The notes: generated by a model not told the origin, from the sequence alone. A stretch of DNA of 64,000 nt from Salininema proteolyticum (GCF_042685645.1 NZ_JBHUNX010000001.1:3410001-3474000); one strand, 5' to 3'. Counted from the stretch's first letter, positions 24,594 through 33,519 are shown. A program made the numbers and translations.

Positions 24594-25442
24594 TCACTCC
24601 AGTCGACGGGCCACGGCCTGCCGCAACGCCGTCTCCGCGTCGACTCCGCCCTTCCGGGCCTCGTCCACGAGCTCCAGCAACTTCTCCCCTACCTCCTCCG
24701 CCATCGCGGCGGACCCGTAGTTCTCCGGATGCTCCGAGACGGCCCACTCTGAGTCGGTGCGCTGCAAGATCTTCTGCGCGTAAGCGAGGGCCGGCAGGTT
24801 CTTCGGCACCCCGTCGGCCGGCGAGGTCCGGTGGGACTTCTCCGCACCCTTGATCTTGTCCCAGTTCTCGTACAGATCCTCGGCCTCGGCATCGCCGAAG
24901 ACGTGCGGGTGGCGGCGGACGATCTTGTCGACGATCCCGGCCGCCACGGCGTCGATGTCGAACTCCCCCGCTATGCGCGCGTGCAGGATCGGCTGGAACA
25001 GCAGGTCCCCCAGCTCCTCTTCGAGGTCCTCGGCGGACTCGCCGTCGATCGCCTCCAGCGTCTCGTAGGTCTCCTCCAGCAGGAACCTGGACAGCGTCTG
25101 GTGCGTCTGCCCCTTGTGCCACGGGCAGCCCTTCTCCGCGCCGTGCAAAGCGTCCACTGTGTCGACCAGGTCGAGCACGCGCGATCCTCTGCGCCCCCAT
25201 GAGGCCTCCAGTATCTCGGCTTCGCCGAGATCGTCGCCCTCGTTCTCGATCCACACGCCCTCGTCCAGATCGCGAACCGAACCGAGGACCTTGACGTCCA
25301 CCCCTGCCGCCACGACGGCCTCGGTCGCCTCGCTCTCCCGCGACGCGGCCACGGTCGGAGCCGCGAACAGAGCCTTCCACGCCGCACCGGAATAGAGCCC
25401 CGGAGCGACGGCGCTCGACGCTCTGAGTACGGTCACGCTCAT
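24594..25442 (-). CDS. mazG: Nucleoside triphosphate pyrophosphohydrolase MazG
   Basis: This all-alpha NTP pyrophosphohydrolase removes aberrant nucleotides. It has 282 residues. The catalytic core shows CPWHKGQTHQTLSRFLLEETYETLEAI and ESAEDLEEELGDLLFQPILHARIA, the EExxE and ExxD metal-binding helices of MazG, followed by FDIDAVAAGIVDKIVRRHPHVFGD. The N-terminal ~100 residues are an extension typical of actinobacterial MazG. The ATG at 25442 overlaps the mfd stop by 4 nt (ATGA) and has GGAGG 7 nt upstream, so it is translationally coupled to mfd. Its 3' end is duplicated at 21212-21540. Confidence 0.93.
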   Translation of the reverse strand: MSVTVLRASSAVAPGLYSGAAWKALFAAPTVAASRESEATEAVVAAGVDVKVLGSVRDLDEGVWIENEGDDLGEAEILEASWGRRGSRVLDLVDTVDALHGAEKGCPWHKGQTHQTLSRFLLEETYETLEAIDGESAEDLEEELGDLLFQPILHARIAGEFDIDAVAAGIVDKIVRRHPHVFGDAEAEDLYENWDKIKGAEKSHRTSPADGVPKNLPALAYAQKILQRTDSEWAVSEHPENYGSAAMAEEVGEKLLELVDEARKGGVDAETALRQAVARRLE

Positions 25443-28400
25443 ACGGCCGCCTCCTTCGGAGCCGGCATGATGTCGGCGATGAACGTCGCGCACCACTGCA
25501 GAAGCTCGATGCCGTCGAACGGCTTCGCCCCCATGCCGCCCGCCTTCGGACGCGGCAGCGAGATGAGCCCGGCGGGCGCCTTGTACGTCGCCTCCGGATA
25601 GAGCCGCTTGAGACGCACCTGCTTGGACTCGGGCAGGTCGACGTGCGAGAACCGCAGATTGCGCCCCTGCACGGACACGTCCTGGAGCCCGGCGTTGCGC
25701 GCCATGATCCGGAAGCGCGCCAAGTGGTAGAGGTTCTGCAACTCCTCCGGAGCGGGCCCGTAGCGGTCGGACAGTTCCTCCTCGACCTCCTTGAGCTCGC
25801 CCTCGCTCCGCACCTCCGAGATCTTCCGGTAGGCCTCCAGGCGGAGCCGCTCCACCGACACATAGTCGATCGGGATGCTCGCGTTGAGCGGCAGCTCCAC
25901 CTTGATCGGCTCGGCCGGCGGCGCGCCCTCCTCCTTGTACTGCTGCACAGCCTCTCCGACCATGCGCAGGTAGAGGTCGAAGCCGACGTCGGCGATGTGG
26001 CCGGACTGCTCAGCACCGAGGAGGTTGCCCGCGCCGCGGATCTCGAGATCCTTCATCGCCACGTACATGCCCGCGCCCAGCTCGGAGTGCTGCGCGATCG
26101 TCGCGAGCCGCTCGTGCGCGGTCTCGGACAGCGGCGTCTCGGACGGGTAGAGGAAGTAGGCGTAGGCGCGCTCGCGGGAACGTCCGACGCGCCCGCGGAT
26201 CTGGTGCAACTGGGAGAGGCCCAGCACGTCGGCGCGCTCGACGATCAGCGTGTTCGCGTTGGGGATGTCGATGCCCGACTCGATGATGGTGGTGGACACC
26301 AGGACGTCGTACTCCCCGTCCCAGAAGCCCTGCATGATCGTCTCGAGCTCCTTCTCGGACATCTTGCCGTGGGCGACGACGATCCGCGCCTCGGGCACGA
26401 GCTCGCGCAGGCGCTCGGCGGCGCGGTCGATGCTCTCGACCCTGTTGTGCAGGTAGAAGGCCTGGCCGTCGCGCAGCAGCTCGCGGCGGATCGCGGCGGC
26501 GACCTGTTTGGACTCCCACGCGCCGACGTAGGTCAGGACCGGGTGACGCTCTTCGGGGGGCGTGGCGATCTGGGACATCTCGCGGATGCCGGTCACCGCC
26601 ATCTCCAGCGTCCTGGGGATGGGCGTCGCCGACATGGTGAGCACGTCGACCGAGGCGCGGAGCGCCTTGAGCTGCTCCTTCTGCTGCACGCCGAAGCGCT
26701 GCTCCTCGTCGACGACGATGAGTCCGAGGTTCTTGAAGACCGTCTCGGCCTGGAGGAGGCGGTGCGTGCCGATGACGATGTCCACCGACCCGTCGGTGAG
26801 ACCCTTCTGGATCTCCATGGCGTCGCGCGTGGTCTGGAAGCGCGAGAGCTGCCGGATCTTGACCGGGAACTGGCCCATGCGCTCGACGAAGGTGTTGTAG
26901 TGCTGGGACGCCAGGAGGGTGGTCGGCACGAGCACCGCGACCTGCTTGCCGTCCTGCACGGCCTTGAAGGCGGCCCGCACGGCGATCTCCGTCTTGCCGA
27001 AGCCGACGTCGCCGGAGACGAGCCGGTCCATCGGCATCTCGGCCTCCATGTCGGACTTGGTGTCGATGATCGCCGACATCTGGTCGGGCGTCTCGATGTA
27101 GGGGAAGGCGTCCTCCAGCTCGCGCTGCCACGGCGAGTCCGCTCCGAAGGCGTGCCCCTTCGCGGCCTGGCGCTGGGCGTAGAGCTGGATCAGCTCGCCG
27201 GCGATCTCCTTGACGGCCTTGCGAGCGCGGCGCTTGGTCTTCTGCCAGTCGGACCCGCCGAGCTTGTGCAGCGACGGCGACTCCCCGCCGACGTAGCGGG
27301 AGAGCTGGTCGAGCGCGTCGGTCGGCACGAAGAGCCGGTCGCCGGGCTGGCCGCGCTTGGAGGGCGCGTACTCCAGGACGAGGTACTCGCGCTCGGCCCC
27401 GGCGATGGCGCGGCGCACCATCTCGACGAACTTGCCCACGCCGTGCGAGTCGTGGACGACGAAGTCGCCGGGCTTGAGCTCCATGGGGTTGACGGTGCCG
27501 CGCCGGCGCACGGCCTTGCCCTGGCGCGGGCGCACGGCCGCGAGCGCCTTGCCGCCCAGGATGTCGGCGGCGGTGACGACGGCGGTCTTGGCCACGGGGT
27601 CGGTGAAGCCCTGCTGGAGGTGTCCGACGCAGGCGGTGACCTCGCCGGCGGGGAAGGCCTCGGGGACGGTGGCGACGTGGGCGCCGACTCCGGCCTCCTT
27701 CAGCTGTTCGGCGGCGCGTTCGGCTCCGCCCAGCGCGGGGTAGACGACGGCGACGGAGTAGCCCTCGCCGAGGTGGCCGCGGATGTCGGCGACGAGTTTC
27801 GCGGCGTCGTTGTGGTAGCGGGGCGTGGAGGCGATCCCGAGGTCGACGGTGGTGCCGAACTCGGCGACGGAGGAGGATCCGCCTTCGCCGGTGATGTCGG
27901 CGAGTTCGGCGGCGACGGGGTCGAGGTCGGTGTCCGGGGCGGCGGCGAAGGGGGAGAGCGTCCACCAGTTCTGGCCCTTGGCCAGCACGGTGGTGCGGGC
28001 GTCGGCGAGGTCGCGGAAGACGGCGGCGCCGAGGTCGACGGGGGCCTGTCCGCCCACGGCGGCGGCCTCCCACGAGGCGTTGAGGAACTCGGTGGAGGTC
28101 TGGGTCAGGTCTACGGCGCGGGCCTTGATGCGCTCGGGGTCGATGGCGACGACGAGCGTGTCGGAGGGGAGCGTCTCGTTGAACAGTTCGAGGTTGTCGG
28201 CTCCGACCAGCAGCGGGATGAGCGACTCCATGCCGTCGGTCGGGATGCCCTGGGAGAGTTTCTCGGCCGTGTCGGCCAGTCCGGGGTACTCCTCGGCGAC
28301 GTGGGCGGCCTTCTGGCGGACTTCGTCGGTGAGGAGGAGCTCGCGGCAGGCGACGGCGCGCACGGAGCGGACTTCGTCGAGGGAGCGCTGGTCGGCGACG

Positions 28401-29083
28401 GAGAACTCGCGCATGGAGTCGATCTCGTCGCCGAAGAACTCGATGCGGACTGGGTGGGGGGCGGTGGGCGGGAAGAGGTCGAGGATGCCTCCGCGCAGGG
28501 CGAACTCGCCGCGCTTCTCGACGAGGTCGACCCTCTCGTAGGCGAGTTCGCCGAGTCGGGCGGTGAGGTCGTCGAGGTCGTGGTCGTCGCCGGCGTGCAG
28601 TTCGAGCGGGGCGCGCACGCCCAGGCCCTTCATCTGGGGCTGGAGGGCGCCTCGGACGGGGGTGACGATGACGCGGGGGACGTCGCCGGTGTGGAGGCGG
28701 TGGAGGAGCTCGAGGCGGCGGGCCACGGTGTCGGAGCGCGGGGAGAGGCGTTCGTGGGGGAGGGTCTCCCAGGCGGGGTAGTAGGCGACGGAGTCCTCGT
28801 CGAGGTAGGAGGTGAGGGCCTCGACGAGTTCCTCGGCCTCGCGGCTGGTCGCGGTGACGGCGACGAGGGGCCGGTAGGGCCTGCCGTCGCCTTCGGCGCG
28901 GCGGCTGAGGTGGGCCAGGGCGAGGGACTGGGCGGCGGGGACAGTCACGATGTCCACGTCGTCGCGGCGTTCTCCGGCGAGGGCGGCGAGGCGTTGGAGT
29001 CGCGGGTTGGCGCCCTCGGCTTCGAGCAGCGCGGTGAGGGCGGGCGCGGAGGATGGGCCGTGGTCGGCGGGTGTGGCTGGCAC
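25439..29083 (-). CDS. mfd: Transcription-repair coupling factor Mfd
   Basis: Mfd is a cytosolic ATP-dependent translocase that removes RNA polymerase stalled at lesions and recruits UvrA. At 1214 residues it has the usual length. A UvrB-homology region covers about 1-350, and the RNA-polymerase-interacting CarD-like domain starts near residue 515 (LKPGDFVVHDSHGVGKFVEM). The RecG-like motor has Walker A SGDVGFGKTEIA, DEEQ box VVDEEQRFGV, TATPIPRTLEM, and motif VI QIRGRVGRSRERAYAY. The C-terminal autoinhibitory domain ends the protein. mazG overlaps its stop. A very long opposite-strand frame is only its shadow. Confidence 0.97.
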   Translation of the reverse strand: MPATPADHGPSSAPALTALLEAEGANPRLQRLAALAGERRDDVDIVTVPAAQSLALAHLSRRAEGDGRPYRPLVAVTATSREAEELVEALTSYLDEDSVAYYPAWETLPHERLSPRSDTVARRLELLHRLHTGDVPRVIVTPVRGALQPQMKGLGVRAPLELHAGDDHDLDDLTARLGELAYERVDLVEKRGEFALRGGILDLFPPTAPHPVRIEFFGDEIDSMREFSVADQRSLDEVRSVRAVACRELLLTDEVRQKAAHVAEEYPGLADTAEKLSQGIPTDGMESLIPLLVGADNLELFNETLPSDTLVVAIDPERIKARAVDLTQTSTEFLNASWEAAAVGGQAPVDLGAAVFRDLADARTTVLAKGQNWWTLSPFAAAPDTDLDPVAAELADITGEGGSSSVAEFGTTVDLGIASTPRYHNDAAKLVADIRGHLGEGYSVAVVYPALGGAERAAEQLKEAGVGAHVATVPEAFPAGEVTACVGHLQQGFTDPVAKTAVVTAADILGGKALAAVRPRQGKAVRRRGTVNPMELKPGDFVVHDSHGVGKFVEMVRRAIAGAEREYLVLEYAPSKRGQPGDRLFVPTDALDQLSRYVGGESPSLHKLGGSDWQKTKRRARKAVKEIAGELIQLYAQRQAAKGHAFGADSPWQRELEDAFPYIETPDQMSAIIDTKSDMEAEMPMDRLVSGDVGFGKTEIAVRAAFKAVQDGKQVAVLVPTTLLASQHYNTFVERMGQFPVKIRQLSRFQTTRDAMEIQKGLTDGSVDIVIGTHRLLQAETVFKNLGLIVVDEEQRFGVQQKEQLKALRASVDVLTMSATPIPRTLEMAVTGIREMSQIATPPEERHPVLTYVGAWESKQVAAAIRRELLRDGQAFYLHNRVESIDRAAERLRELVPEARIVVAHGKMSEKELETIMQGFWDGEYDVLVSTTIIESGIDIPNANTLIVERADVLGLSQLHQIRGRVGRSRERAYAYFLYPSETPLSETAHERLATIAQHSELGAGMYVAMKDLEIRGAGNLLGAEQSGHIADVGFDLYLRMVGEAVQQYKEEGAPPAEPIKVELPLNASIPIDYVSVERLRLEAYRKISEVRSEGELKEVEEELSDRYGPAPEELQNLYHLARFRIMARNAGLQDVSVQGRNLRFSHVDLPESKQVRLKRLYPEATYKAPAGLISLPRPKAGGMGAKPFDGIELLQWCATFIADIMPAPKEAAV

Positions 29084-29430
29084 TCGTTGCTCCCGAACGG
29101 ATCGCGGTGTGTTCTGGCGGTGTTGGCGGACGGCCGGGCGGCCCTGTGGGGCCGGGCGGCTCCGGTCGGACCGGGCGGCCCCGGTCGGAGAGTCTCGTGG
29201 AGGTTCGCCGCGTGGTTCTGCGCGAACCGATCGATTCTAACTCAAGTCGGGGACGGTTCGCGGCGCGCCGTTGCCGTTCTCTCATGAGGGGTCGTTCTGT
29301 CCTATTCTTTCCCCCATGGTCGCCTCGCGTCGTCTGCGGGGTCTCGCCGTATTCATCCCTAATCGGTACCATCTATAGATAATTACCAATATTTGGCACG
29401 GCCCGTGCTCCCGACCCGCCGGAGGTTCCC
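29084..29430. other. Divergent intergenic region mfd / SGNH lipase
   Basis: These 347 bases hold no gene. The first ~200 bases are very G-rich. An A+T-rich patch at about 29360-29395 (TATAGATAATTACC, CCAATATTTGG) lies 35-70 bp before the lipase start and probably contains its promoter, but no clean -35/-10 pair stands out. Confidence 0.45.
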
Positions 29431-30252
29431 ATGAGAATCGTCAAGACCGCCGCGCTCGCCGCCCTGGTCCTCTTCTTCACCTCGCTGATGCCCGGAATGT
29501 CCCACGCCGCCGACGGGACCTCCTATGTCGCGATGGGAGACTCCTTCGCCTCCGGCGCGGGGGCCGGCTCCTACTACCCCGACACCGCCAGCAAGAAGGG
29601 CGACGGCTGCTACCGCTCGCAGAACGCCTACGGCCCGCTGCTGGGCACCGAGCTCGGGGCGGACCTCGACTTCCGGGCCTGCAGCGGCGCCCGGATCCCC
29701 GACATCTACGCCGACCAGGTCGACGCCCTGGACGACTCCACCGGGCTGGTCACCCTCTCGGTGGGAGGCAACGACATCGGCTTCGCCGACGTGCTGAGCA
29801 CGTGCACCTTCAACGGGACCTCGACCTGTGAGGCACGCGTCGACGAGGCCGAGCGGCAGGCCACCGAGGACCTGCCGTCCGAACTGGACGCGCTCTACGC
29901 CGAAGTGCGCCAGTCGGCCCCGAACGCGGACGTCCTCATCGTGGGCTACCCCGTCCTCTTCGTCGAGCAGACCTGCTGGGGGAACCTGGGCATCAACACC
30001 ACCGAGCAGAAGTTCATCAACGACGCCACCTACGTGCTGCGCGACGTGGTCGCCGCCGCGGCGGGACGCGCCGGATTCTCCTTCGCCGACCCGATCGACG
30101 AGTTCGACGGCAGGGGCGTCTGCGCCTCGGGGTCCTACGTGAACGGGCTCAAGTCCGACCTGGCGGAGTCCTACCACCCCAACGCGACCGGGCACGCCGA
30201 CGGGTTCATGCCGGAGCTCCGGAGCGCCGTCGCGGCCGTCGCCGCCAGTTGA
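29431..30252 (+). CDS. Secreted SGNH-family lipase/esterase
   Basis: This extracellular ester hydrolase has 273 residues including a Sec signal peptide (about 1-26, ending SHAA). SGNH blocks are in order: block I AMGDSFASGAG with the nucleophile Ser near residue 35, block II Gly in the RACSGARIPD region, block III GGNDIGF with Asn, and block V SYHPNATGH with the catalytic His. Cysteines (DGC, FRAC, STC/STCEA, QTC, RGVC) suggest three disulfides, as in the Streptomyces SGNH lipases. GGAGG lies 5 nt before the ATG. It is monocistronic. Confidence 0.92.
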   Translation: MRIVKTAALAALVLFFTSLMPGMSHAADGTSYVAMGDSFASGAGAGSYYPDTASKKGDGCYRSQNAYGPLLGTELGADLDFRACSGARIPDIYADQVDALDDSTGLVTLSVGGNDIGFADVLSTCTFNGTSTCEARVDEAERQATEDLPSELDALYAEVRQSAPNADVLIVGYPVLFVEQTCWGNLGINTTEQKFINDATYVLRDVVAAAAGRAGFSFADPIDEFDGRGVCASGSYVNGLKSDLAESYHPNATGHADGFMPELRSAVAAVAAS

Positions 30253-30391
30253 CGCCGACGCCGATCCAGCTGCGAGGTCGGCGGGCGGCGCCTAGAATGA
30301 AGCCAGTCGTACGCCGACCACTCAGCGTCCGCGCGGTCGGGACCAACTGTTACCGTTCTCCTTGAACGCCCGAGCATTAGGAGGAGTTCTC

Positions 30392-31036
30392 ATGGCTCAA
30401 CCCGACCTGCCCCAGTTCCCCGGACCCGAACCGGGACGGGGACCCGCGCCGAAGGCCCGCCCCGGCGTCGTCACAGTCGCCGTCCTTCTCCAGTACGCGA
30501 CCGCCGCCGTCCTGATCCTGGCGGGCATCTCCCTGTTCGCCCTGAAGGACCCCGTGGCCGACGGACTGCGCGACTTCCTGCCGCAGTCGGAGGGCTGGGA
30601 CGACCTGCCCCAGGCCGAGCAGACGGACATCCTGAACAACCTGGCCAGCGTCATCGGCGTGTTCGCCACCATCGCCTTCATCATCCTCGCCGTCTTCGCC
30701 GCGGTCCACGTGATCCTGGCGATCTTCAACTCCAAGGGCAAGAACCCGGCCCGCATCCTCTCCTGGATCACGTCGGCGATCATGCTGGCCTGCTGCGGGC
30801 TCGGCAGCCTCAGCGAGGTCCTCGGGGGCGACACGCCTCCGACCGACGCCGCGGCGGTCCAGCAGCAGGCGGCGGCCGAGAAGATCGACGAGCTGATCCC
30901 CGCGTGGGTCAACGGAGTCTGGTGGCTGGCGCTCATCATGTCCACTCTGGGCGCCCTGCTCATCATCATCTTCCTCGCCCTGCCGAAGGCCAACGAGTTC
31001 TTCCGCAAGGAGCAGCCGCAGCACCCCTACATGTGA
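30392..31036 (+). CDS. Membrane protein with Pro-rich N-terminus and four helices
   Basis: This 214-residue protein has a Pro/Gly-rich cytosolic N-terminus of about 25 residues (PDLPQFPGPEPGRGPAP), then four hydrophobic helices at about 30-55, 88-115, 122-145 and 175-205, and a charged C-terminus. GGAGGAG stands 6-7 nt before the ATG at 30392. Such small tetraspan proteins are common in actinobacteria, often without known function. It is followed by a strong terminator. Confidence 0.78.
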   Translation: MAQPDLPQFPGPEPGRGPAPKARPGVVTVAVLLQYATAAVLILAGISLFALKDPVADGLRDFLPQSEGWDDLPQAEQTDILNNLASVIGVFATIAFIILAVFAAVHVILAIFNSKGKNPARILSWITSAIMLACCGLGSLSEVLGGDTPPTDAAAVQQQAAAEKIDELIPAWVNGVWWLALIMSTLGALLIIIFLALPKANEFFRKEQPQHPYM

Positions 31037-31106
31037 GGGGCGCTCCCGGAGAGTTCCACAGGGGACTCACCGGGAGACACCGCCGGGTCGCCGGCGGAGG
31101 ACAAGT

Positions 31107-31147
31107 CGCCGAGAGGGGCCGGACGTATCGTCCGGCCCCTCTCGGCG
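31107..31147. terminator. Bidirectional terminator, 19-bp perfect stem
   Basis: The arms at 31107-31125 and 31129-31147 are exactly complementary around the loop TAT, between the convergent membrane-protein and transketolase genes. Confidence 0.85.
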
Positions 31148-31222
31148 TTCCAGGGGGCGTCCCCTCCGGAGGAGAGCGGGTCCGGCGGACCCGGGTGCCG
31201 TGTCCTCCGAAGGGGACCGGTC

Positions 31223-32131
31223 TCAGTAGAGGAAGTCGACGATCCTCGCGCGCATGGACTGCGGGTCGATCCCGTTCCACCGGTCGTGGTCCTCGGGCGT
31301 TCCGTAGCGGTGCAGGTCGCGGTTTTTCACGCCGATCGACAGGAGGCGGTGCATCTTGCGGCCCATGGCCTCGCTGATCCGGGACGCGCTCGTCCCCTCC
31401 AGGTAGGGCTCCACTAGCACGACGGCCTCCCGCCCGAAGGCGTCGACGGGGAACTTCGCCAGGTTGCTCGGCGTGGCGGTGTAGACAACGGTGATGTCGA
31501 GGTCCCGCACGGCCTCCAGAACCGGGTCGAGCATCGGCCCCACGGCCACGACGACGCCCTGCCGCCCCTGGGAGAAGGGCGCGAAGCCGCCGATGCCCTC
31601 GGGGAACGGCTCCGCGTTGGAGCGGGTGGACAGGCGGACGTAGACGCGCTCCTCGCTCCCGGCGGCCTCCCGGAGCACCGCGTCGACCTCGGCGGCGTGC
31701 CCGGGGACGTGGACGGTGAACCCGGGGATCGAGCCCAGCAGCGCGACGTCGGAGGGGCTGTAGTGCGTGTAGCCGCCCTGCGACCAGTCATAGGAGGCGC
31801 CGGTGCTCACCAGGATCCCGCTGAGTCCCTGGTGGACGAAGTCGAGCTTGATCTGCTCGAAGGCCCGCTCCACGAGGAAGGGCGCGTAGGAGTGCAGGAT
31901 CGGCCGGTAGCCCTCCAGGGCGGTGCCGGCGGCCATCCCGACCATCAGCTGTTCGCGGATGCCGACGTCGAAGGCGCGCTCGGGGTGTTTCCGGAGCAGG
32001 GGCCCGAGCTGGTCCCCGCCCGCCCCGATGGCGGCCAGGACGAGGCTGAGCCGGGAGTCGGCGTCCATCAGCTCGGCGGTGGTCTGCATGAAGGTCTCGC
32101 GCATCTCGGCGGCGGTGATGACGTTGCGCAT
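31223..32131 (-). CDS. Transketolase, C-terminal subunit (split type)
   Basis: This 302-residue protein carries the pyrimidine-binding and C-terminal domains of transketolase/DXS-type thiamine diphosphate enzymes. The glutamate-containing pyrimidine-domain segment DVGIREQLMVGMAAG (conserved Glu) is near residue 80, and the TK C-domain includes VVLVEPYLEG. Together with the N-terminal subunit encoded just upstream (35 nt gap) it would form one active enzyme transferring two-carbon ketol units in the pentose phosphate pathway or a related reaction. AGAGGA precedes the ATG. The operon starts at a SoxR-type promoter. Confidence 0.9.
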   Translation of the reverse strand: MRNVITAAEMRETFMQTTAELMDADSRLSLVLAAIGAGGDQLGPLLRKHPERAFDVGIREQLMVGMAAGTALEGYRPILHSYAPFLVERAFEQIKLDFVHQGLSGILVSTGASYDWSQGGYTHYSPSDVALLGSIPGFTVHVPGHAAEVDAVLREAAGSEERVYVRLSTRSNAEPFPEGIGGFAPFSQGRQGVVVAVGPMLDPVLEAVRDLDITVVYTATPSNLAKFPVDAFGREAVVLVEPYLEGTSASRISEAMGRKMHRLLSIGVKNRDLHRYGTPEDHDRWNGIDPQSMRARIVDFLY

Positions 32132-32166
32132 GGTCTCGTTCCTCTTCTTTGAGTATTGTTCGCCGG

Positions 32167-32841
32167 TCAGGCGCGGTAGCGGGCGACGACGACCTTGGGG
32201 CCGTCGGCGCGGTGGTCCAGGGCCGCCCGGGCGAGCGCGTCGTGGTCGGAGGTATCCACCGTCTCGGCGGTCCAGCCGTGAGCGGTGAAGCGGCCCGGGA
32301 GGTCCCCGCCCCAGCCGTGGGAGGCGGAGTCGTTGTCGAGGACGATGGCGGTCAGCCCCGCGGTGCCGGTCAGCCCGGCGTAGGCGATGGCCTCGTGGTT
32401 GCTGCCCTCGTCGAGTTCGCCGTCGCCGATGACGACGTACATGTGCGGCTTGGTGAGCCCCTGAGCCCGCATCGCCGCGAGGGAGCCGAGCGCCAGCGGG
32501 AGTCCGTGGCCCAGCGAGCCGGAGGAGATCTCCACGCCGGGTATGCGGAGCCGGTCGGGGTGGCCCCCGAGGGGCGACTCGGGCTCGTACATCGACTCCA
32601 GCCAGTGGAAGGGGATGAACCCCTTGCGGGCCAGGACGATGTAGAGGGCGGTGGCGCGGTGCCCCTTGGAGATGAAGTAGCGGTCGCGGTAGGGGCTGTC
32701 GACCGTGGCCGGGGTGATGTCGAGGACCCGGTCGTACATGGTCCAGTGGAGGTCGAGGGCGTAGTGGTCGTCGACGTAGCGGTTGTCGGGCTGCAGCTCT
32801 CCTGCGAAGTTCTTGAGAGTGGTGAAATCTACGGTGCGCAT
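32167..32841 (-). CDS. Transketolase, N-terminal (ThDP-binding) subunit
   Basis: This 224-residue half enzyme binds thiamine diphosphate and Mg. Motifs are HRATALYIVLARKGF, SSGSLGHGLPLALG and the GDG-(N)28-N signature: GDGELDEGSNHEAI followed by IVLDND. I chose the ATG at 32841 (MRTVDF). The upstream in-frame ATG would place the SoxR box inside the coding region. The likely -10 lies only 8 nt before this ATG, so the mRNA is probably leaderless. It is paired with the C-terminal subunit and divergent from soxR. Confidence 0.9.
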   Translation of the reverse strand: MRTVDFTTLKNFAGELQPDNRYVDDHYALDLHWTMYDRVLDITPATVDSPYRDRYFISKGHRATALYIVLARKGFIPFHWLESMYEPESPLGGHPDRLRIPGVEISSGSLGHGLPLALGSLAAMRAQGLTKPHMYVVIGDGELDEGSNHEAIAYAGLTGTAGLTAIVLDNDSASHGWGGDLPGRFTAHGWTAETVDTSDHDALARAALDHRADGPKVVVARYRA

Positions 32842-32849
32842 GCCACTCA

Positions 32850-32879
32850 GTATTAAAGTTAAAGTTAACTTGAGATCAA
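32850..32879 (-). promoter_or_regulatory. SoxR box within the transketolase promoter
   Basis: The palindrome AAGTTAACTT (32862-32871) lies in a longer half-match to the SoxR operator CCTCAAGTTAACTTGAGG: CTCAAGTTAACTT is present on the minus strand. It sits between -35 TTGATC (32879-32874) and -10 TAATAC (32855-32850), an 18-nt over-long spacer of the kind MerR-family activators act on. The ATG follows 8 nt after the -10. Confidence 0.82.
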
Positions 32880-32900
32880 GCATCTGGTGATGGAGGTCAC

Positions 32901-33347
32901 ATGGTTTTGTCGGAGATGACCATAGGAGAGTTCTCGGACCGCTGCGGCGCCTCGCAGCCCACGCTGCGCTTCTATGAGGACAAGGGGCTCATCCGGTCCC
33001 ACCGCACGTCCGGGAACCAACGCCGCTACCACCGCCGCGAACTGCGCCGGGTGGCCTTCATCCGGGCCTCGCAGGCGGTCGGCATGTCGCTGGCCGAGAT
33101 CAAGGAGGCCCTCGACCGGCTCCCCGGGAACCGGACCCCCACCCCGAAGGACTGGCAGTCGATCTCCACGATCTGGCGCGAGCGGCTCGACGCCAAGATC
33201 GCCACACTGGTGACCCTGCGGGACGACCTCGACGGGTGCGTCGGCTGCGGCTGCCTCTCAGCCAAGAACTGCGCGCTGGTCAATCCCGACGATACCGCAC
33301 CGCGCGCCGAGGGGCGCTACAACACGCTGGAGCCGGACACCCGGTAG
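32901..33347 (+). CDS. soxR: Redox-sensing regulator SoxR
   Basis: This 148-residue MerR-family activator senses redox-cycling compounds through a [2Fe-2S] cluster. The N-terminal winged helix has TIGEFSDRCGASQPTLRFYEDKGLI and the NQRRYHRRELRR wing. A dimer helix follows, then the cluster motif C113-x2-C116-x-C118-x5-C124 (CVGCGCLSAKNC), identical in spacing to E. coli SoxR. GGAGG is 4 nt before the ATG at 32901. It is divergent from the split transketolase genes with a SoxR box between, so those genes are its most likely direct target. Confidence 0.93.
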   Translation: MVLSEMTIGEFSDRCGASQPTLRFYEDKGLIRSHRTSGNQRRYHRRELRRVAFIRASQAVGMSLAEIKEALDRLPGNRTPTPKDWQSISTIWRERLDAKIATLVTLRDDLDGCVGCGCLSAKNCALVNPDDTAPRAEGRYNTLEPDTR

Positions 33348-33506
33348 AGGGAGGCCCGACGGCGGAAACGGCCCGAGTTCGGCGACGGACGGCGGATCAC
33401 CGACCAATGCGGCCCCGACCCGGCTCCCGCTCCGCGTCCGACCTATGGGCGGTCGACCGAGGCTTCCGCCGCGTTCCGCCACCTCGAAATCCACGCCTCC
33501 CCGGAG

Positions 33507-33512
33507 TAGACT
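33507..33512 (+). promoter_or_regulatory. -10 hexamer TAGACT, leaderless start of the first MOSC gene
   Basis: TAGACT ends 7 nt before the ATG at 33520, and no ribosome binding site is present. The same hexamer precedes the second MOSC gene at a similar distance. Confidence 0.5.
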
Positions 33513-33519
33513 GTCCGCC

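Larger units (their letters stand above)
19625..24922. repeat. Imperfect tandem duplication, copies 19625-21540 and 21535-24922
   Basis: Each copy runs from the exporter 3' end to the mazG 3' end. Copy 1 is exporter end - 184-residue membrane protein - mazG fragment. Copy 2 is exporter fragment - secreted protein - lipoprotein - complete mazG. The copies join at GGACGA (21535-21540), which also occurs in the exporter (19625-19630) and in mazG (24917-24922). The repeated ends are about 95 percent alike by eye in coding parts and less alike in the flanks, while the centres differ completely. Confidence 0.85.

Noticed and set aside
25643..29287. A 1214-codon plus-strand open frame opposite mfd
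   Set aside because: It has exactly the footprint of a high-G+C shadow frame, with Val/Gly/Glu-rich composition and no motif. mfd on the minus strand has all family motifs.
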